Source: Halomonas sp.
Lineage (GTDB): Bacteria > Pseudomonadota > Gammaproteobacteria > Pseudomonadales > Halomonadaceae
Length of the DNA: 64,000 nucleotides
Direction: 5' to 3'
NCBI RefSeq assembly: GCF_011050415.1
Contig: NZ_DRFS01000033.1
Span: forward strand, 25,855-89,854
This document shows positions 35,315 through 44,982 of this stretch, in pieces (within the stretch, counting starts at the first letter, position 1; each line of letters opens with the position of its first letter). The position numbers and the translations under genes are program-made. The notes beneath the pieces are model-generated. The model was not told where the DNA came from. It saw only the letters and a list, made by a program, of their open reading frames with translations, and made no database searches.

Positions 35315-36337
35315 TTACACGAACCGCCCAAGACCAACGGCCGTACGTAACCGGTCCATCGTTTGCGCAGCTTCTTCACGGGCACGTCCTGCGCCTTTTT
35401 GCAGTACCGCTTCAATATGTGCGGGATCTTCCATCAGAGCGTTGTAGCGTTCACGGGGACCGCTTAAATGGGCATTCAAGTAATCAAACACCTGGTTTTT
35501 GGCATCGCCCCAGCCGATGCCATTCGCGTACTGCTCGCGTAGGCTGGCGGTCTCATCAGCCGTAGCAAAGGCGGAGTAAATTTGGAACAGCGTACAGGTG
35601 CTTGGATCTTTCGGCTCACCGGGCTCCAGTGAGTTAGTTTTAATCTTACGCACCAGCTTTTGCAGCTTTTTCTCGGGTGAAAAAAGCGGAATCGTATTAT
35701 CGTAGCTTTTGGACATCTTACGGCCATCCAAGCCATTCAATAACTGTATCTTATCGTCTACCACAGCCTCGGGAAGTACGAAATGCTGCCCTTTATAGAG
35801 GTGGTTAAAACGCCCGGCGATATCGCGAGCCATTTCGATATGCTGAATCTGATCACGCCCTACCGGCACCTTATTGGCGTTGAACATTAAAATATCTGCC
35901 GCCATCAGCACAGGGTAGCCAAACAGCCCCATGGTGATACCTTTATCCGGATCTTGATTTTCTGCCTCTTCGTTCTCGGCAACCGCCGCTTTATAGGCAT
36001 GGGCGCGGTTCATCAAGCCTTTGGCACACACACAGGAGAGCATCCAGGTGAGTTCAGGGATTTCTGGAATATCTGACTGGCGATAGAAAATGGCATTATC
36101 GGTATCCAGCCCCAGCGCCAGCCACGTAGCGGCTATTTCCAAACGGGATTCCTGCACGCGCTGCGGATCAGGGCATTTAATCAGTGCATGATAATCAGCC
36201 AAAAAATAGAATGACTGAACGTTGGGGTCTTGGCTGGCCTCAATGGCAGGCTTAATCGCCCCAATATAGTTACCTAAATGGGGCGTACCGGTGGTGGTAA
36301 TACCGGTGAGAACGCGGGTTTTAGCAGACTGACTCAT
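35315..36337 (-). CDS. trpS: Tryptophanyl-tRNA synthetase
   Basis: 340 residues, class I synthetase of the bacterial type. The HIGH-like motif is TPHLGNY (near residue 19) and the KMSKS loop is GRKMSKSYDN (near 205). VPVGRDQIQHIEMARDIA and GYPVLMAADILMFNA are further family blocks. It charges tRNA-Trp in the cytosol. It lies alone between hcp and the pilin operon and ends at the shared bidirectional terminator. Confidence 0.97.
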   Translation of the reverse strand: MSQSAKTRVLTGITTTGTPHLGNYIGAIKPAIEASQDPNVQSFYFLADYHALIKCPDPQRVQESRLEIAATWLALGLDTDNAIFYRQSDIPEIPELTWMLSCVCAKGLMNRAHAYKAAVAENEEAENQDPDKGITMGLFGYPVLMAADILMFNANKVPVGRDQIQHIEMARDIAGRFNHLYKGQHFVLPEAVVDDKIQLLNGLDGRKMSKSYDNTIPLFSPEKKLQKLVRKIKTNSLEPGEPKDPSTCTLFQIYSAFATADETASLREQYANGIGWGDAKNQVFDYLNAHLSGPRERYNALMEDPAHIEAVLQKGAGRAREEAAQTMDRLRTAVGLGRFV

Positions 36338-36415
36338 TTTTTCAGACTCTTAGTTTTCAGGCTCTTAGGCAAGTACCACTATGATAACGCGCGCCCAGCC
36401 GTGTGGCGAATAGCA

Positions 36416-38209
36416 TCATTGCCAACCGACTAGGCGCCAACCGCCTCTTCCCCCCGTTCCAGGTGTACCACTCGATGGCCCACCAAAAGCGCCAACCAAG
36501 AGCTCATCATAAACAATACTGCCGCTACCACTCACGTTAACGCTGCGCCCTTTTACACTACCAAAAAAACCTGCGCCCGAATTAACCGAAACGGTTGTAT
36601 AAGGCGCATAAACATTGGCGACTACTCTATTACTTGAGCTGAAGTTAACGCCCGTCCCTGTACCGCTATAACCTGAAAAAAGGGAGAATGTCGGGTTGCC
36701 ATTCAGGTTAATCGAATTTGATGCGGGCATATTCAATACACTGCCAAAATCAATTCGCCCCGACACAAAGACCGTCAAACTGCTGTTTGAGTCAATCACC
36801 AGCCCCGGCCCACCTCCGCCCATCGTAAAGTCCCCATCCACTACAATAACCACGTCACCACCACTAACTCTTAACGACGGCGAACCAGTTAAATTAAGGG
36901 TATTCATTCGGAAGATGGGGGTTTGCTCACCGAATAATGTATTAAATTCTGGTGATGCATGGGTCATCCAGCGGTTGACGTTCCATGTTTGGTCATAACG
37001 TTCTATTTGTTGGGGGGTAAAGCGCCACTCGACATTAGGGTAGGCACCGACCGTGATATCACCAATTGACGTCAGAACTGATTGATAACGGCTAATTTCA
37101 TCTCTCAGGGAATTACCTGCGAAGCTCAGGGTATCGCAGGGCTGTTCTTCTACTCTATTGAGTAAAATATCACTGCGTTGAAAAAAATTAGCTCTGTTAT
37201 TTTGATCAATATGATCCGAAGCAGGGTTACGGCTAGAAATAATGTTTCCACCTGCGTAAATTCCCTCACCAACACTGGCTGACCAATTATTTAAGCGCAC
37301 ATGCCGCATTGCTCTTACAGTGCCATCAACTCTAGTACTACTATCAAATATTATATCTGCGCGGCTTTCTGCATTACCACGTACGCGGCCTCCACCGGCA
37401 TTTAGGTTAATTGTTTGATTGGCGAAAATACTGCCAAATACCTGTGACGAACCGTTAAGGGTGACGGAGCCCAACGCCTCTACTCCTCCATGAATTTGTT
37501 CATTCCCACCCAAAACCACATTTGCATTTTCTACAGTTGTACGAATTAACGGAATATCATTTTCAGCAAATCGGCCAGGCTGCCCACTCCAATTTCCTTC
37601 ATTTGAACGGTAGCTACTGATAGTGGAACCTCCGCCTGACGACACTCCCTCACAGCCGACGACTGGGGTTTGAAAAGGAGTGGGGGTTACGCTTGTACTT
37701 TCTCCTAAAGAAAAAATCAGCCGTGACTGGCCGCGAGCACTGCGACGCAACCCATCGTCGGCAGCCGTCACCGCAATTTTCCCATCCTCTAACCGCTCAA
37801 ACTCCAACACAAAATTTTCGACGAGCGCGTTGTATATTTCGTTTTGTTCTTCTGGGCTTAGCTCACTATAGTTACTAGGTAGCAACTGCCTAAAGAAGGC
37901 ATCTAACGAGCCTACATCAAGCAACGCTTCTACATCACGCCCGCGTAGCCTCTGTGTATCGCCAACAGAAGCAAAATTCTCGTTACTCCATAAGCTATTA
38001 AAATACTCATTGCGGCGGTCAGCGTTCTGCCGATCAACAAGCGCTGATGAGGTATTTTCTGCTGTCATTTGAGCTTGCACAGAGGCACGATAATTGCCCG
38101 CTAACCGCTCATCAATGATTGCACTCTGCATGCCTGACATACCTAACATCAGCGCGCCAGAGAGCAATGCCATTACAATTACTAATGCTGCACCTTGCTG
38201 CTGCTTCAT
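36416..38209 (-). CDS. pilX: PilX-like minor pilin with extended beta-rich C-terminal domain
   Basis: 597 residues, about three times a usual PilX. The start MKQQQGAALVIVMALLSGAL is the PilX N-terminal membrane helix, followed by GNYRASVQAQMTAENTSSALV. From about residue 190 the protein is rich in Gly/Ser/Asn and beta repeats (NVVLGGNEQIHGGVEALGSV, VYAPYTTVSVNSGAGFFGSV), like the DUF7305 type of pilus-associated domain. It ends the operon, overlapping pilW by four bases. No PilY1 adhesin gene lies beside it, so this C-terminal domain may supply the exposed or adhesive part; that is inference. Confidence 0.8.
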   Translation of the reverse strand: MKQQQGAALVIVMALLSGALMLGMSGMQSAIIDERLAGNYRASVQAQMTAENTSSALVDRQNADRRNEYFNSLWSNENFASVGDTQRLRGRDVEALLDVGSLDAFFRQLLPSNYSELSPEEQNEIYNALVENFVLEFERLEDGKIAVTAADDGLRRSARGQSRLIFSLGESTSVTPTPFQTPVVGCEGVSSGGGSTISSYRSNEGNWSGQPGRFAENDIPLIRTTVENANVVLGGNEQIHGGVEALGSVTLNGSSQVFGSIFANQTINLNAGGGRVRGNAESRADIIFDSSTRVDGTVRAMRHVRLNNWSASVGEGIYAGGNIISSRNPASDHIDQNNRANFFQRSDILLNRVEEQPCDTLSFAGNSLRDEISRYQSVLTSIGDITVGAYPNVEWRFTPQQIERYDQTWNVNRWMTHASPEFNTLFGEQTPIFRMNTLNLTGSPSLRVSGGDVVIVVDGDFTMGGGGPGLVIDSNSSLTVFVSGRIDFGSVLNMPASNSINLNGNPTFSLFSGYSGTGTGVNFSSSNRVVANVYAPYTTVSVNSGAGFFGSVKGRSVNVSGSGSIVYDELLVGAFGGPSSGTPGTGGRGGWRLVGWQ

Positions 38210-38691
38210 GGTGTTAGCCCTGGTGCTGAAACCACCTTACTTCGATCAGTGACACTAAACGTGATCTCATCACAGTTTGAATTGTCGCCTTCTCTGCAAT
38301 CGCCTACGGTCATTGTTAATGTAGAAAGCGCATCATTATTATTGGCTACGGTAAGCACAGGGCAATCCCCTGCGCCATCAACTTGGGCAAGGTCAACTAT
38401 TGGCTGATTTTGGGCAATGTCTTGGAGGACGCAGTAGTAACGCGTGCCACTATTTGAACTCCGCTCGTCTGACCTAATAGCATAGTTTCCAATATTTCCT
38501 TTTCGCCCTTCCTCAACCAGAGTACTTACCGCAAAAATCAGTGACTCTTGCTTGCGGCTGATTTTGTCAACATTTTGAAATGTTTGAAAAGTGGTTAAGA
38601 AAAGCTGCCCGGCGCCCAAGATGATGACAGTGCCAATCGCCATTGCCACCATCAGTTCCACTAGCGTAAAACCATCTTGATGCTCTCTCAT
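38206..38691 (-). CDS. pilW: PilW-like minor pilin
   Basis: 161 residues. The type III signal DGFTLVELMVAMAIGTVIIL has Gly before Phe for prepilin peptidase cleavage and Glu at +5. Downstream, LFLTTFQTFQNVDKISRKQE and SLIFAVSTLVEEGRKGNIGN resemble the PilW family. At 161 residues it is shorter than the usual PilW. It is coupled by four-base overlaps with pilV upstream and pilX downstream. Confidence 0.78.
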   Translation of the reverse strand: MREHQDGFTLVELMVAMAIGTVIILGAGQLFLTTFQTFQNVDKISRKQESLIFAVSTLVEEGRKGNIGNYAIRSDERSSNSGTRYYCVLQDIAQNQPIVDLAQVDGAGDCPVLTVANNNDALSTLTMTVGDCREGDNSNCDEITFSVTDRSKVVSAPGLTP

Positions 38692-39119
38692 GGCGAGCTC
38701 TCAATACGCGGGAGGCTAAAGGTATAGTCGAATTGATCATCCCCGCTTTCACTCAAAGCTACATTCACGCGGAAGCGACAGCCAGTGTTACTGGCATTTC
38801 TTTCGACTGTGCTTCCGCTCAATGAAGCCCTGCGCAGTGGCGTTGCGTCATTATTCTGAAACCAATGGTTTCTCCATAATGCCTGTATCTCTGCGGTGTC
38901 GATGTTTTCGCATGTTTGACTTGGTTCTAGCAGCGCCAATTGTGCCCAAAGCCGCTCCTGCGCATCAACAGCGGCGACGCTTGCCACTGAGCGCTGATAG
39001 CCAGCGTTAGCACTTTGCAACGCTTTAAGCTGCATCGCTGCTACCCCAATCAGGCCGATGGATAGAACGACCAGCGCTATTAGCGCCTCTATCAGACTGA
39101 AGCCTCGCTGGTGAGTCAT
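38688..39119 (-). CDS. pilV: PilV-like minor pilin
   Basis: 143 residues. Prepilin signal HQRGFSLIEALIALVVLSIG, followed by the PilV-typical LIGVAAMQLKALQSANAGYQ and RSVASVAAVDAQERLWA. It contributes to the minor pilin priming complex at the pilus tip. The ATG overlaps the fimT stop by four bases. Confidence 0.85.
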   Translation of the reverse strand: MTHQRGFSLIEALIALVVLSIGLIGVAAMQLKALQSANAGYQRSVASVAAVDAQERLWAQLALLEPSQTCENIDTAEIQALWRNHWFQNNDATPLRRASLSGSTVERNASNTGCRFRVNVALSESGDDQFDYTFSLPRIESSP

Positions 39120-39631
39120 GGTGCTGAATCCTGCCTGCGAATGCTGCCAGTAATGTTAATCGCCAGGGTGATAGAGGGAATGTTACTTTGCTCACGCTGA
39201 GGGCTAATCGTGATACGGCAGGGATTAGAAGAGCAACCATCAATCTCGGCATCCCCCAAACTCTGAAAGGTGAGAGAAAAGGCTTGTTCTGGCGTGGTGA
39301 TGTTAGCTGATGGCCCCATGCGCATGGTCTCACCCTTACTCTCCACCCAATAGCACCAACGCGCGCTATCGCTACCAGCATTCATCTGCCCTCCTTCACG
39401 ACATTCATCGGCGGGAGAAAACTGAACCGTGATGGGCTGACGCTGTTTAATCGCTTCGCTGCGGGCAAAACTCAGCACCGAAATCATTTCGTTAACATCG
39501 CTGGATAGCTGCTGGCGGGCAAGGAAGCCACCGAACGCAGGTACCGCCATAATAGCGATGATTGTCACGATCATCAGCGTGACTAACAGCTCAATTAGAG
39601 TGAAGCCGCGCTGCTGCTTACCAACAAGCAT
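39116..39631 (-). CDS. fimT: GspH/FimT-type minor pseudopilin (FimU-like)
   Basis: 171 residues from ATG 39631, chosen because MLVGKQQRGFTLIELLVTLM places a short leader before the cleavage Gly; an upstream start at 39676 would run into pilE. The segment SVLSFARSEAIKQRQPITVQ is the GspH/FimT hallmark. Cys residues near the end (CSSNPCRITIS) may form a disulfide. It overlaps the pilE end by 14 bases. Confidence 0.85.
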   Translation of the reverse strand: MLVGKQQRGFTLIELLVTLMIVTIIAIMAVPAFGGFLARQQLSSDVNEMISVLSFARSEAIKQRQPITVQFSPADECREGGQMNAGSDSARWCYWVESKGETMRMGPSANITTPEQAFSLTFQSLGDAEIDGCSSNPCRITISPQREQSNIPSITLAINITGSIRRQDSAP

Positions 39632-40013
39632 CGGGTAACCTTTCACCACTTGATGACAATGTAATATTGTCTTCACAACCGTCGTTTTGCGTGGTGCTAG
39701 CAGTTAATAGGTACCCGTTACCGCGAATGTCTTCTGTAATCGTATAGTGGTTGTCAGGGGAGGAGTTACTGATCGGACAATTATTGTAGGTATAAGAGCG
39801 TGTATTGCAGCGCTCCAATTCTGAAGCGGCTTGCATGAGAGCCGCATGGGCGTCGGTACGCATTGATTTTTGTACATAGCGTGTATAGCTGGGATAGGCA
39901 ATGGATGCGATGATGCCAATGATCACCACCACTATCATTAGCTCAATAAGGGTAAAGCCGCGCTGGCCATTCAGATATGAACGGCCGGAGGAAAGATGAG
40001 AAACATTAGACAC
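39618..40013 (-). CDS. pilE: PilE-like type IV minor pilin
   Basis: 131 residues with the prepilin signal GQRGFTLIELMIVVVIIGII and ASIAYPSYTRYVQKSMRTDA, followed by LMQAASELERCNTRSYTYNN. The C-terminal Cys pair (GCEDNITLSS ... PDACW) fits the pilin D-loop disulfide. As in Pseudomonas, it follows ispH. It is first in the minor pilin operon. Confidence 0.87.
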   Translation of the reverse strand: MSNVSHLSSGRSYLNGQRGFTLIELMIVVVIIGIIASIAYPSYTRYVQKSMRTDAHAALMQAASELERCNTRSYTYNNCPISNSSPDNHYTITEDIRGNGYLLTASTTQNDGCEDNITLSSSGERLPDACW

Positions 40014-40079
40014 GCGACCATTCTCCTGTATTAGTCAGCTCATACCGTTTTAGTATGTCGCAAACCAATACGCTTTGCA

Positions 40080-41060
40080 TCAGCCGCTGACAATCACCTT
40101 TTCACGCAACTCTTTCGGCATGGAGAATGTAATCGTCTCTTCGCGACCTTGAAGCTCTTCTGGTACCGCGGCCCCCATTGATTGAAGCTTAGTAATCACG
40201 CCTTTTACCAACACTTCAGGAGCGCTAGCACCTGCGGTAACCCCCACATGCGCAACATTTTCGAGCCACTTAGGATCAATCTGATCGGCGTTATCGATCA
40301 AATAAGCCGGTGTACCCATGCGCTCAGAAAGCTCTCTTAAACGATTGGAGTTGGAGCTGTTAGGACTCCCCACCACCAGCAACAGGTCACTCTGCGCGGC
40401 TAGCTCACGCACGGCGTCTTGACGATTTTGCGTGGCGTAGCAAATATCATCATTGCGGGGCCCTTGAATCGCTGGAAATTTATTGCGCAGTGCGTCAATA
40501 ACCTTAGCGGTATCGTCCATTGAGAGCGTAGTTTGCGTTACAAAAGCGAGTTTGGAGGGCTCGCGCACCTCCAGCTTAGCAACGTCGTTCTCGTCTTCAA
40601 CTAAATAGATACTGCCACCATGGGAAGTGTCGTAACGTCCCATGGTGCCTTCCACTTCAGGGTGGCCTTCATGGCCAATTAGCACACACTCTTGACCGCG
40701 TTTGGCGTAACGCAGTACTTCCAGATGTACTTTGGTTACCAGCGGGCAGGTGGCATCAAACACTTTCAAACCACGCAGCTCGGCATCCATTTGCACCGCC
40801 CGTGACACACCATGGGCTGAGAAAATCACAATAACGTCGTCCGGCACTTCATCTAGCTCTTCGACAAATACAGCGCCCCTGTCACGCAGCGTTTCCACTA
40901 CAAACCGGTTATGAACCACCTCGTGACGGACGTAAATGGGCGGGCCAAACACATCCAATGCTCGGTTAACGATATCAATCGCTCGATCAACCCCGGCGCA
41001 AAAGCCACGTGGATTGGCCAGTTTGATCTGAATGGGTTGTGCTTGCTGCGTGCTTGTCAT
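40080..41060 (-). CDS. ispH: 4-hydroxy-3-methylbut-2-enyl diphosphate reductase
   Basis: 326 residues from ATG 41060, preferred over 41081 because an AAGG lies upstream and the start is closer to the family's. IspH hallmarks are the three iron-sulfur cysteines: in LANPRGFCAGVDRAI, in DATCPLVTKVH and in DICYATQNRQDAVR. HEVVHNRFVVETLRDRGAVF is also diagnostic. It catalyses the last step of the MEP isoprenoid pathway, producing IPP and DMAPP. It follows fkpB by about 30 bases, in the conserved lspA-fkpB-ispH order. Confidence 0.97.
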   Translation of the reverse strand: MTSTQQAQPIQIKLANPRGFCAGVDRAIDIVNRALDVFGPPIYVRHEVVHNRFVVETLRDRGAVFVEELDEVPDDVIVIFSAHGVSRAVQMDAELRGLKVFDATCPLVTKVHLEVLRYAKRGQECVLIGHEGHPEVEGTMGRYDTSHGGSIYLVEDENDVAKLEVREPSKLAFVTQTTLSMDDTAKVIDALRNKFPAIQGPRNDDICYATQNRQDAVRELAAQSDLLLVVGSPNSSNSNRLRELSERMGTPAYLIDNADQIDPKWLENVAHVGVTAGASAPEVLVKGVITKLQSMGAAVPEELQGREETITFSMPKELREKVIVSG

Positions 41061-41090
41061 GAGAGCGCCTTGATGCGACATGGCATCTGC

Positions 41091-41537
41091 TTAATGAGTG
41101 GTCACCGGCTTAACGTCTAACACTTCTACTTCAAACGTAAGCGTGCGGCCTGCTAACGGGTGATTAAAATCGACTTCTACACGATCACCCTCAATCGTTT
41201 TGACCACACCTGGCAATTCCGTTCCCGCTTTATCGGCAAACGACATCACCATGCCGATTTCAGGGGCTTCGTCACCAAAGTCAGCGCGCTTTAGAGTCTG
41301 AATGTTCTGTGGGTTGTGCTGACCAAAGGCATGCTCAGGGGTAATCTGAAAACTGCCGTTCTGCCCAGCAGCTAATCCTTTAATGGGGTGCTCAAAACCT
41401 GGCGGCAGATTGCCATCACCAAACTCAAAGGTGGCAGGCGCTTTGTCTTTGGTGGAGTCCACCAGCGTGCCATCCTCTAGCTTTAAGGTGAAGTGCAGCG
41501 TCACTTCCATGCCGTCATCGATTAAATAGTCGCTCAT
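41091..41537 (-). CDS. fkpB: FKBP-type peptidyl-prolyl cis-trans isomerase (SlpA/FkpB)
   Basis: 148 residues from ATG 41537 (MSDYLIDDGMEVTLHF). The FKBP part (GTLVDSTKDKAPATFEFGDG, PGFEHPIKGLAAGQNGSFQI) is interrupted by an IF chaperone insert, EHAFGQHNPQNIQTLKRADF, and resumes with DFNHPLAGRTLTFEVEVLDV, typical of SlyD/SlpA-type FKBPs. There is no His-rich metal-binding tail as in SlyD. Cytosolic folding helper; lies between lspA and ispH as in many gammaproteobacteria. Confidence 0.95.
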   Translation of the reverse strand: MSDYLIDDGMEVTLHFTLKLEDGTLVDSTKDKAPATFEFGDGNLPPGFEHPIKGLAAGQNGSFQITPEHAFGQHNPQNIQTLKRADFGDEAPEIGMVMSFADKAGTELPGVVKTIEGDRVEVDFNHPLAGRTLTFEVEVLDVKPVTTH

Positions 41538-41573
41538 TGCAGCTCTCAATAGTCGGTTGTTCTCAACGTTCGA

Positions 41574-42143
41574 TTAATGAGCAGCCTCGGCCGCTTTTTT
41601 GCGCCGACGCTCCCCCATAATGGATTCCCAGATTAAAGCGACGGCCCCCAGGGTAATCGCAATATCCGCCACGTTAAATGCCGGGTAGTACCACCCGGCA
41701 ACGTGGAAAGAGAGGAAATCGACCACATAGCCATGCACTAGGCGGTCATAAAGATTGCCTAGCGCACCACCGATAATCAGCGGCAGTGCAATCGCCAATA
41801 GCTTTTCGTCATTTTTAATCCGCGTCAGCCAAATGGTGAGGCCGACACTGGCGCCAATCGCCACAATGGCGAAGAACCAGCGCTGCCAGCCAGGATGCGT
41901 GGCTAAAAAGCTAAACGCAGCACCAGGATTGTGCAGCAACGTCAGGTTAAAAAACGGCAGCACTTCCACTGGCTGGGCATAGCCTAACTGGCTACTGGCC
42001 ACATACTTAGTGGCCAAATCCAATACAATCACCGCCACCGCTAGCCATAACCAACGCAGCGGCCGGTGCATCGTCGGCCGCGCATTTGTATCGGTATCAC
42101 TGAGCGCCTTTTGTTCGTTAAGCGCCTTTTCTTTATTAAGCAT
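41574..42143 (-). CDS. lspA: Lipoprotein signal peptidase
   Basis: 189 residues from ATG 42143, which overlaps the ileS stop. The N-terminus has a tiny internal repeat (LNKEKALNEQKALSD; the DNA repeats GCGCCTTTT). Four membrane segments follow. The catalytic aspartates lie in GNLYDRLVHGYVVDF and FNVADIAITLG, and NPGAAFSFL is the other signature. It cleaves the signal peptide of prolipoproteins in the inner membrane, for example that of TssJ in this window. Confidence 0.96.
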   Translation of the reverse strand: MLNKEKALNEQKALSDTDTNARPTMHRPLRWLWLAVAVIVLDLATKYVASSQLGYAQPVEVLPFFNLTLLHNPGAAFSFLATHPGWQRWFFAIVAIGASVGLTIWLTRIKNDEKLLAIALPLIIGGALGNLYDRLVHGYVVDFLSFHVAGWYYPAFNVADIAITLGAVALIWESIMGERRRKKAAEAAH

Positions 42144-44982
42144 AGTAGCGAATCTCACCGCTTCCTTCAGGGAGGTTGCTGATACAGCGCCCACATAAAT
42201 CCGGGTGATCCGAATGGGTACCTACATCGGGACGATGGTGCCAGCAGCGCTCGCACTTAGTGTGCTCGCTAGTGCTAACGGCTACCTTCAAGCCATCAAG
42301 CTCAGTCCCCTCGGCTTCAGCCGCTTCTGCTAGCGGTTTAAGGCTAACTTCACTGGTCAATATGACAAAACGCAGCTCATCACCCAATTTAGCTAATGTT
42401 GCCTGTAGTTCATCACTAACATACAGCGTTACTTCTGCCGCTAAGCTGCCTTTGATTACTTTGGCATTACGTGCGTCTTCTAAACACTTATTAACAGAAT
42501 GCTTCACTTCCAGCACCTGCTCCCAGAAAGCACGCCCCAGATCAGCGCCCTCATCCAGCGTCGCTAAGTCCATGTAATAAGTTTCTAGCAATACGCTGTC
42601 GCCACGCTTACCAGGGATGTTCTCGTGAATCTCCTCGGCAGTGAAGGAGAGAATCGGCGCGATCCAGCGGCTCAGCGCTTCAACCACGTGATAGAGCGCC
42701 GTTTGCGCACTGCGTCGCGCCAAAGAATCGGTCTGGGTCGTGTATTGACGGTCTTTGATAACGTCTAAATAGAAGCCACCCAATTCCCGCGCGCAGAAGC
42801 CGTGTACCTGCTGGTACACATCCAGGAAGCGATACTCTTCATAGGCTTTTTCGATCCGCACCTGCAACTGAGCAGCGCGGTCGACCACCCACTGATCCAG
42901 CGCTAGCATATCGTCAAAAGCAACTTGATTGTGCTCAGGATCAAACCCGTTAAGGTTCGACAGCAGGAAGCGGGCAGTGTTACGAATCCGGCGATAGACG
43001 TCCGAAGTGCGCTTCAAAATCTCGTCCGATACGGCCATTTCGCCAGAGTAATCGGTCGACGCGACCCATAGGCGGAGAATGTCACCACCCAGCTTATCCA
43101 TCACTTCCTGAGGTGCGACCACGTTGCCCAGTGATTTGGACTGTTTACGGCCCTGGGAATCCACAGTAAAGCCGTGGGTCAGCAGTTGACGATACGGCGG
43201 ATGGCCGTCAATCGCCGAACCGGTCAGCAGTGAAGAGTGGAACCAGCCACGGTGCTGGTCAGAGCCTTCCAGGTACAGGTCAGCACGCGGACCGCTTTCA
43301 TGGCCATGGGGGTGCGAGCCGCGCAGTACGTGGCGGTGAGTAGTGCCTGAGTCGAACCAGACATCCAGTGTATCGGTAACTTTATCGTACTCAGCTGCTT
43401 CTACGCCTAACAACTCGGCGGGATCGAGCTTGAACCAAGCTTCGATGCCCTGCTGCTCAACGCGCTTAGCGGCCTCTTCCATCAGCTCAACAGTGCGCGG
43501 ATGCAGTTCACCGGTTTGTTTGTGCAGGAAGAAGGGAATCGGCACGCCCCAGTTACGCTGGCGAGAGATACACCAGTCTGGGCGATTGGCAATCATGCTG
43601 TGCAGGCGGGCCTGCCCCCAGGCGGGCGTAAACGCGGTGGCTTCGATGCCTGCCAGCGCTCGCTCACGCAGAGTTTTGCCGTCTTTGCCTTGAATATCCA
43701 TACCCACAAACCACTGGGCCGTGGCACGGTAGATCACCGGCGTTTTATGGCGCCAGCAGTGCATATAGCTGTGCTTGATGGGCGTGTGGGCCATCAACGC
43801 ACCCACTTCGTTCAGCTTTTCGATGATATGGGGATTAGCCTTCCAAATCATCTGACCGCCGAAGAAAGGCAGGTCGTCAGCGTATACGCCGTTGCCCTGC
43901 ACCGGGTTGAGCATGTCGTCAAACTCCATGCCATGCTCGCGGCAGGTGATAAAGTCATCCATACCGTAAGAAGGCGCAGAATGCACAATACCCGTACTAC
44001 CGATTTCAGACTCGACGTACTCCGCTAGATACACAGGAGAAAGACGATCATAAAACGGGTGACGGAAATTGATCAGATCGAGGTTTTTGCCTTGCGTGGT
44101 GGCAATTACCTCACCCTGCAAACCAAAGCGTTCAAGGCAGCTTTCCACCAGCTCTTCTGCTAGCAATAACAAGCGCTCGCCAGTATCGACCAGGGCGTAG
44201 GTAAATTCAGGGTGGACGTTAAGTGCCTGATTGGCCGGAATGGTCCACGGCGTCGTAGTCCAGATCACCACGGCAGCAGGTTTAGCCAATTCGGTTAAGC
44301 CAAACGCCGCCGCCAGCTTGTCGGTATCTTCCACCGAAAAGGCCACGTCGATAGCATCCGACTTCTTATCGGCGTACTCAACTTCAGCTTCCGCCAGCGC
44401 CGAGCCACAGTCAAAGCACCAGTTGACCGGCTTCAGGCCTTTAAATACATAGCCCGCATCCACCATCTCAGCCAACGCACGAATTTCGCCTGCTTCGTTG
44501 GCGAAATCCATGGTGCGATAAGGGTGATCCCAATCGCCGATAATACCCAAGCGCACGAAGTCGGTCAGCTGGGTTTCGATTTGCGCACCGGCGTATTCAC
44601 GACATAGCTCGCGCGCTTTGCTAGGTTCAAGGTGCTTACCGTGAGTGGTTTCGACCTTGTGCTCAATGGGCAGGCCATGGCAGTCCCAGCCCGGGACATA
44701 CGGTGCATCAAAACCGGCTAGGTTTTTTGACTTAACAATAATATCTTTGAGGATCTTATTAACAGCGTGACCAATATGGATACTGCCGTTGGCGTAGGGA
44801 GGGCCATCGTGCAGCACAAACAGCGGCGCGCCCGCACGGGCTTCCCGCAGGCGCTGGTAAATATTCATATCCTGCCACTGGGAAACCCGCCCCGGCTCTT
44901 GCTTCGGCAGCATGCCGCGCATGGGGAAGTCAGTTTCAGGTAAATTCAGCGTATGCTTATAATCCATGGTCTGGTCAGCCAT
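42136..44982 (-). CDS. ileS: Isoleucyl-tRNA synthetase
   Basis: 948 residues from ATG 44982 (MADQTMDYKHTLNLPETDFP), overlapping the ribF stop by eight bases; an ATG at 44967 (MDYKH) is the alternative. HIGH motif GSIHIGHAVNK, the KMSKS loop as GRKQSKSLGN, and a C-terminal zinc-binding CERCWHH ... CGRC. The editing domain (TTPWTIPANQALNVHP) is present. It charges tRNA-Ile. It sits in the conserved murJ-ribF-ileS-lspA-fkpB-ispH block. Confidence 0.97.
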   Translation of the reverse strand: MADQTMDYKHTLNLPETDFPMRGMLPKQEPGRVSQWQDMNIYQRLREARAGAPLFVLHDGPPYANGSIHIGHAVNKILKDIIVKSKNLAGFDAPYVPGWDCHGLPIEHKVETTHGKHLEPSKARELCREYAGAQIETQLTDFVRLGIIGDWDHPYRTMDFANEAGEIRALAEMVDAGYVFKGLKPVNWCFDCGSALAEAEVEYADKKSDAIDVAFSVEDTDKLAAAFGLTELAKPAAVVIWTTTPWTIPANQALNVHPEFTYALVDTGERLLLLAEELVESCLERFGLQGEVIATTQGKNLDLINFRHPFYDRLSPVYLAEYVESEIGSTGIVHSAPSYGMDDFITCREHGMEFDDMLNPVQGNGVYADDLPFFGGQMIWKANPHIIEKLNEVGALMAHTPIKHSYMHCWRHKTPVIYRATAQWFVGMDIQGKDGKTLRERALAGIEATAFTPAWGQARLHSMIANRPDWCISRQRNWGVPIPFFLHKQTGELHPRTVELMEEAAKRVEQQGIEAWFKLDPAELLGVEAAEYDKVTDTLDVWFDSGTTHRHVLRGSHPHGHESGPRADLYLEGSDQHRGWFHSSLLTGSAIDGHPPYRQLLTHGFTVDSQGRKQSKSLGNVVAPQEVMDKLGGDILRLWVASTDYSGEMAVSDEILKRTSDVYRRIRNTARFLLSNLNGFDPEHNQVAFDDMLALDQWVVDRAAQLQVRIEKAYEEYRFLDVYQQVHGFCARELGGFYLDVIKDRQYTTQTDSLARRSAQTALYHVVEALSRWIAPILSFTAEEIHENIPGKRGDSVLLETYYMDLATLDEGADLGRAFWEQVLEVKHSVNKCLEDARNAKVIKGSLAAEVTLYVSDELQATLAKLGDELRFVILTSEVSLKPLAEAAEAEGTELDGLKVAVSTSEHTKCERCWHHRPDVGTHSDHPDLCGRCISNLPEGSGEIRYYA

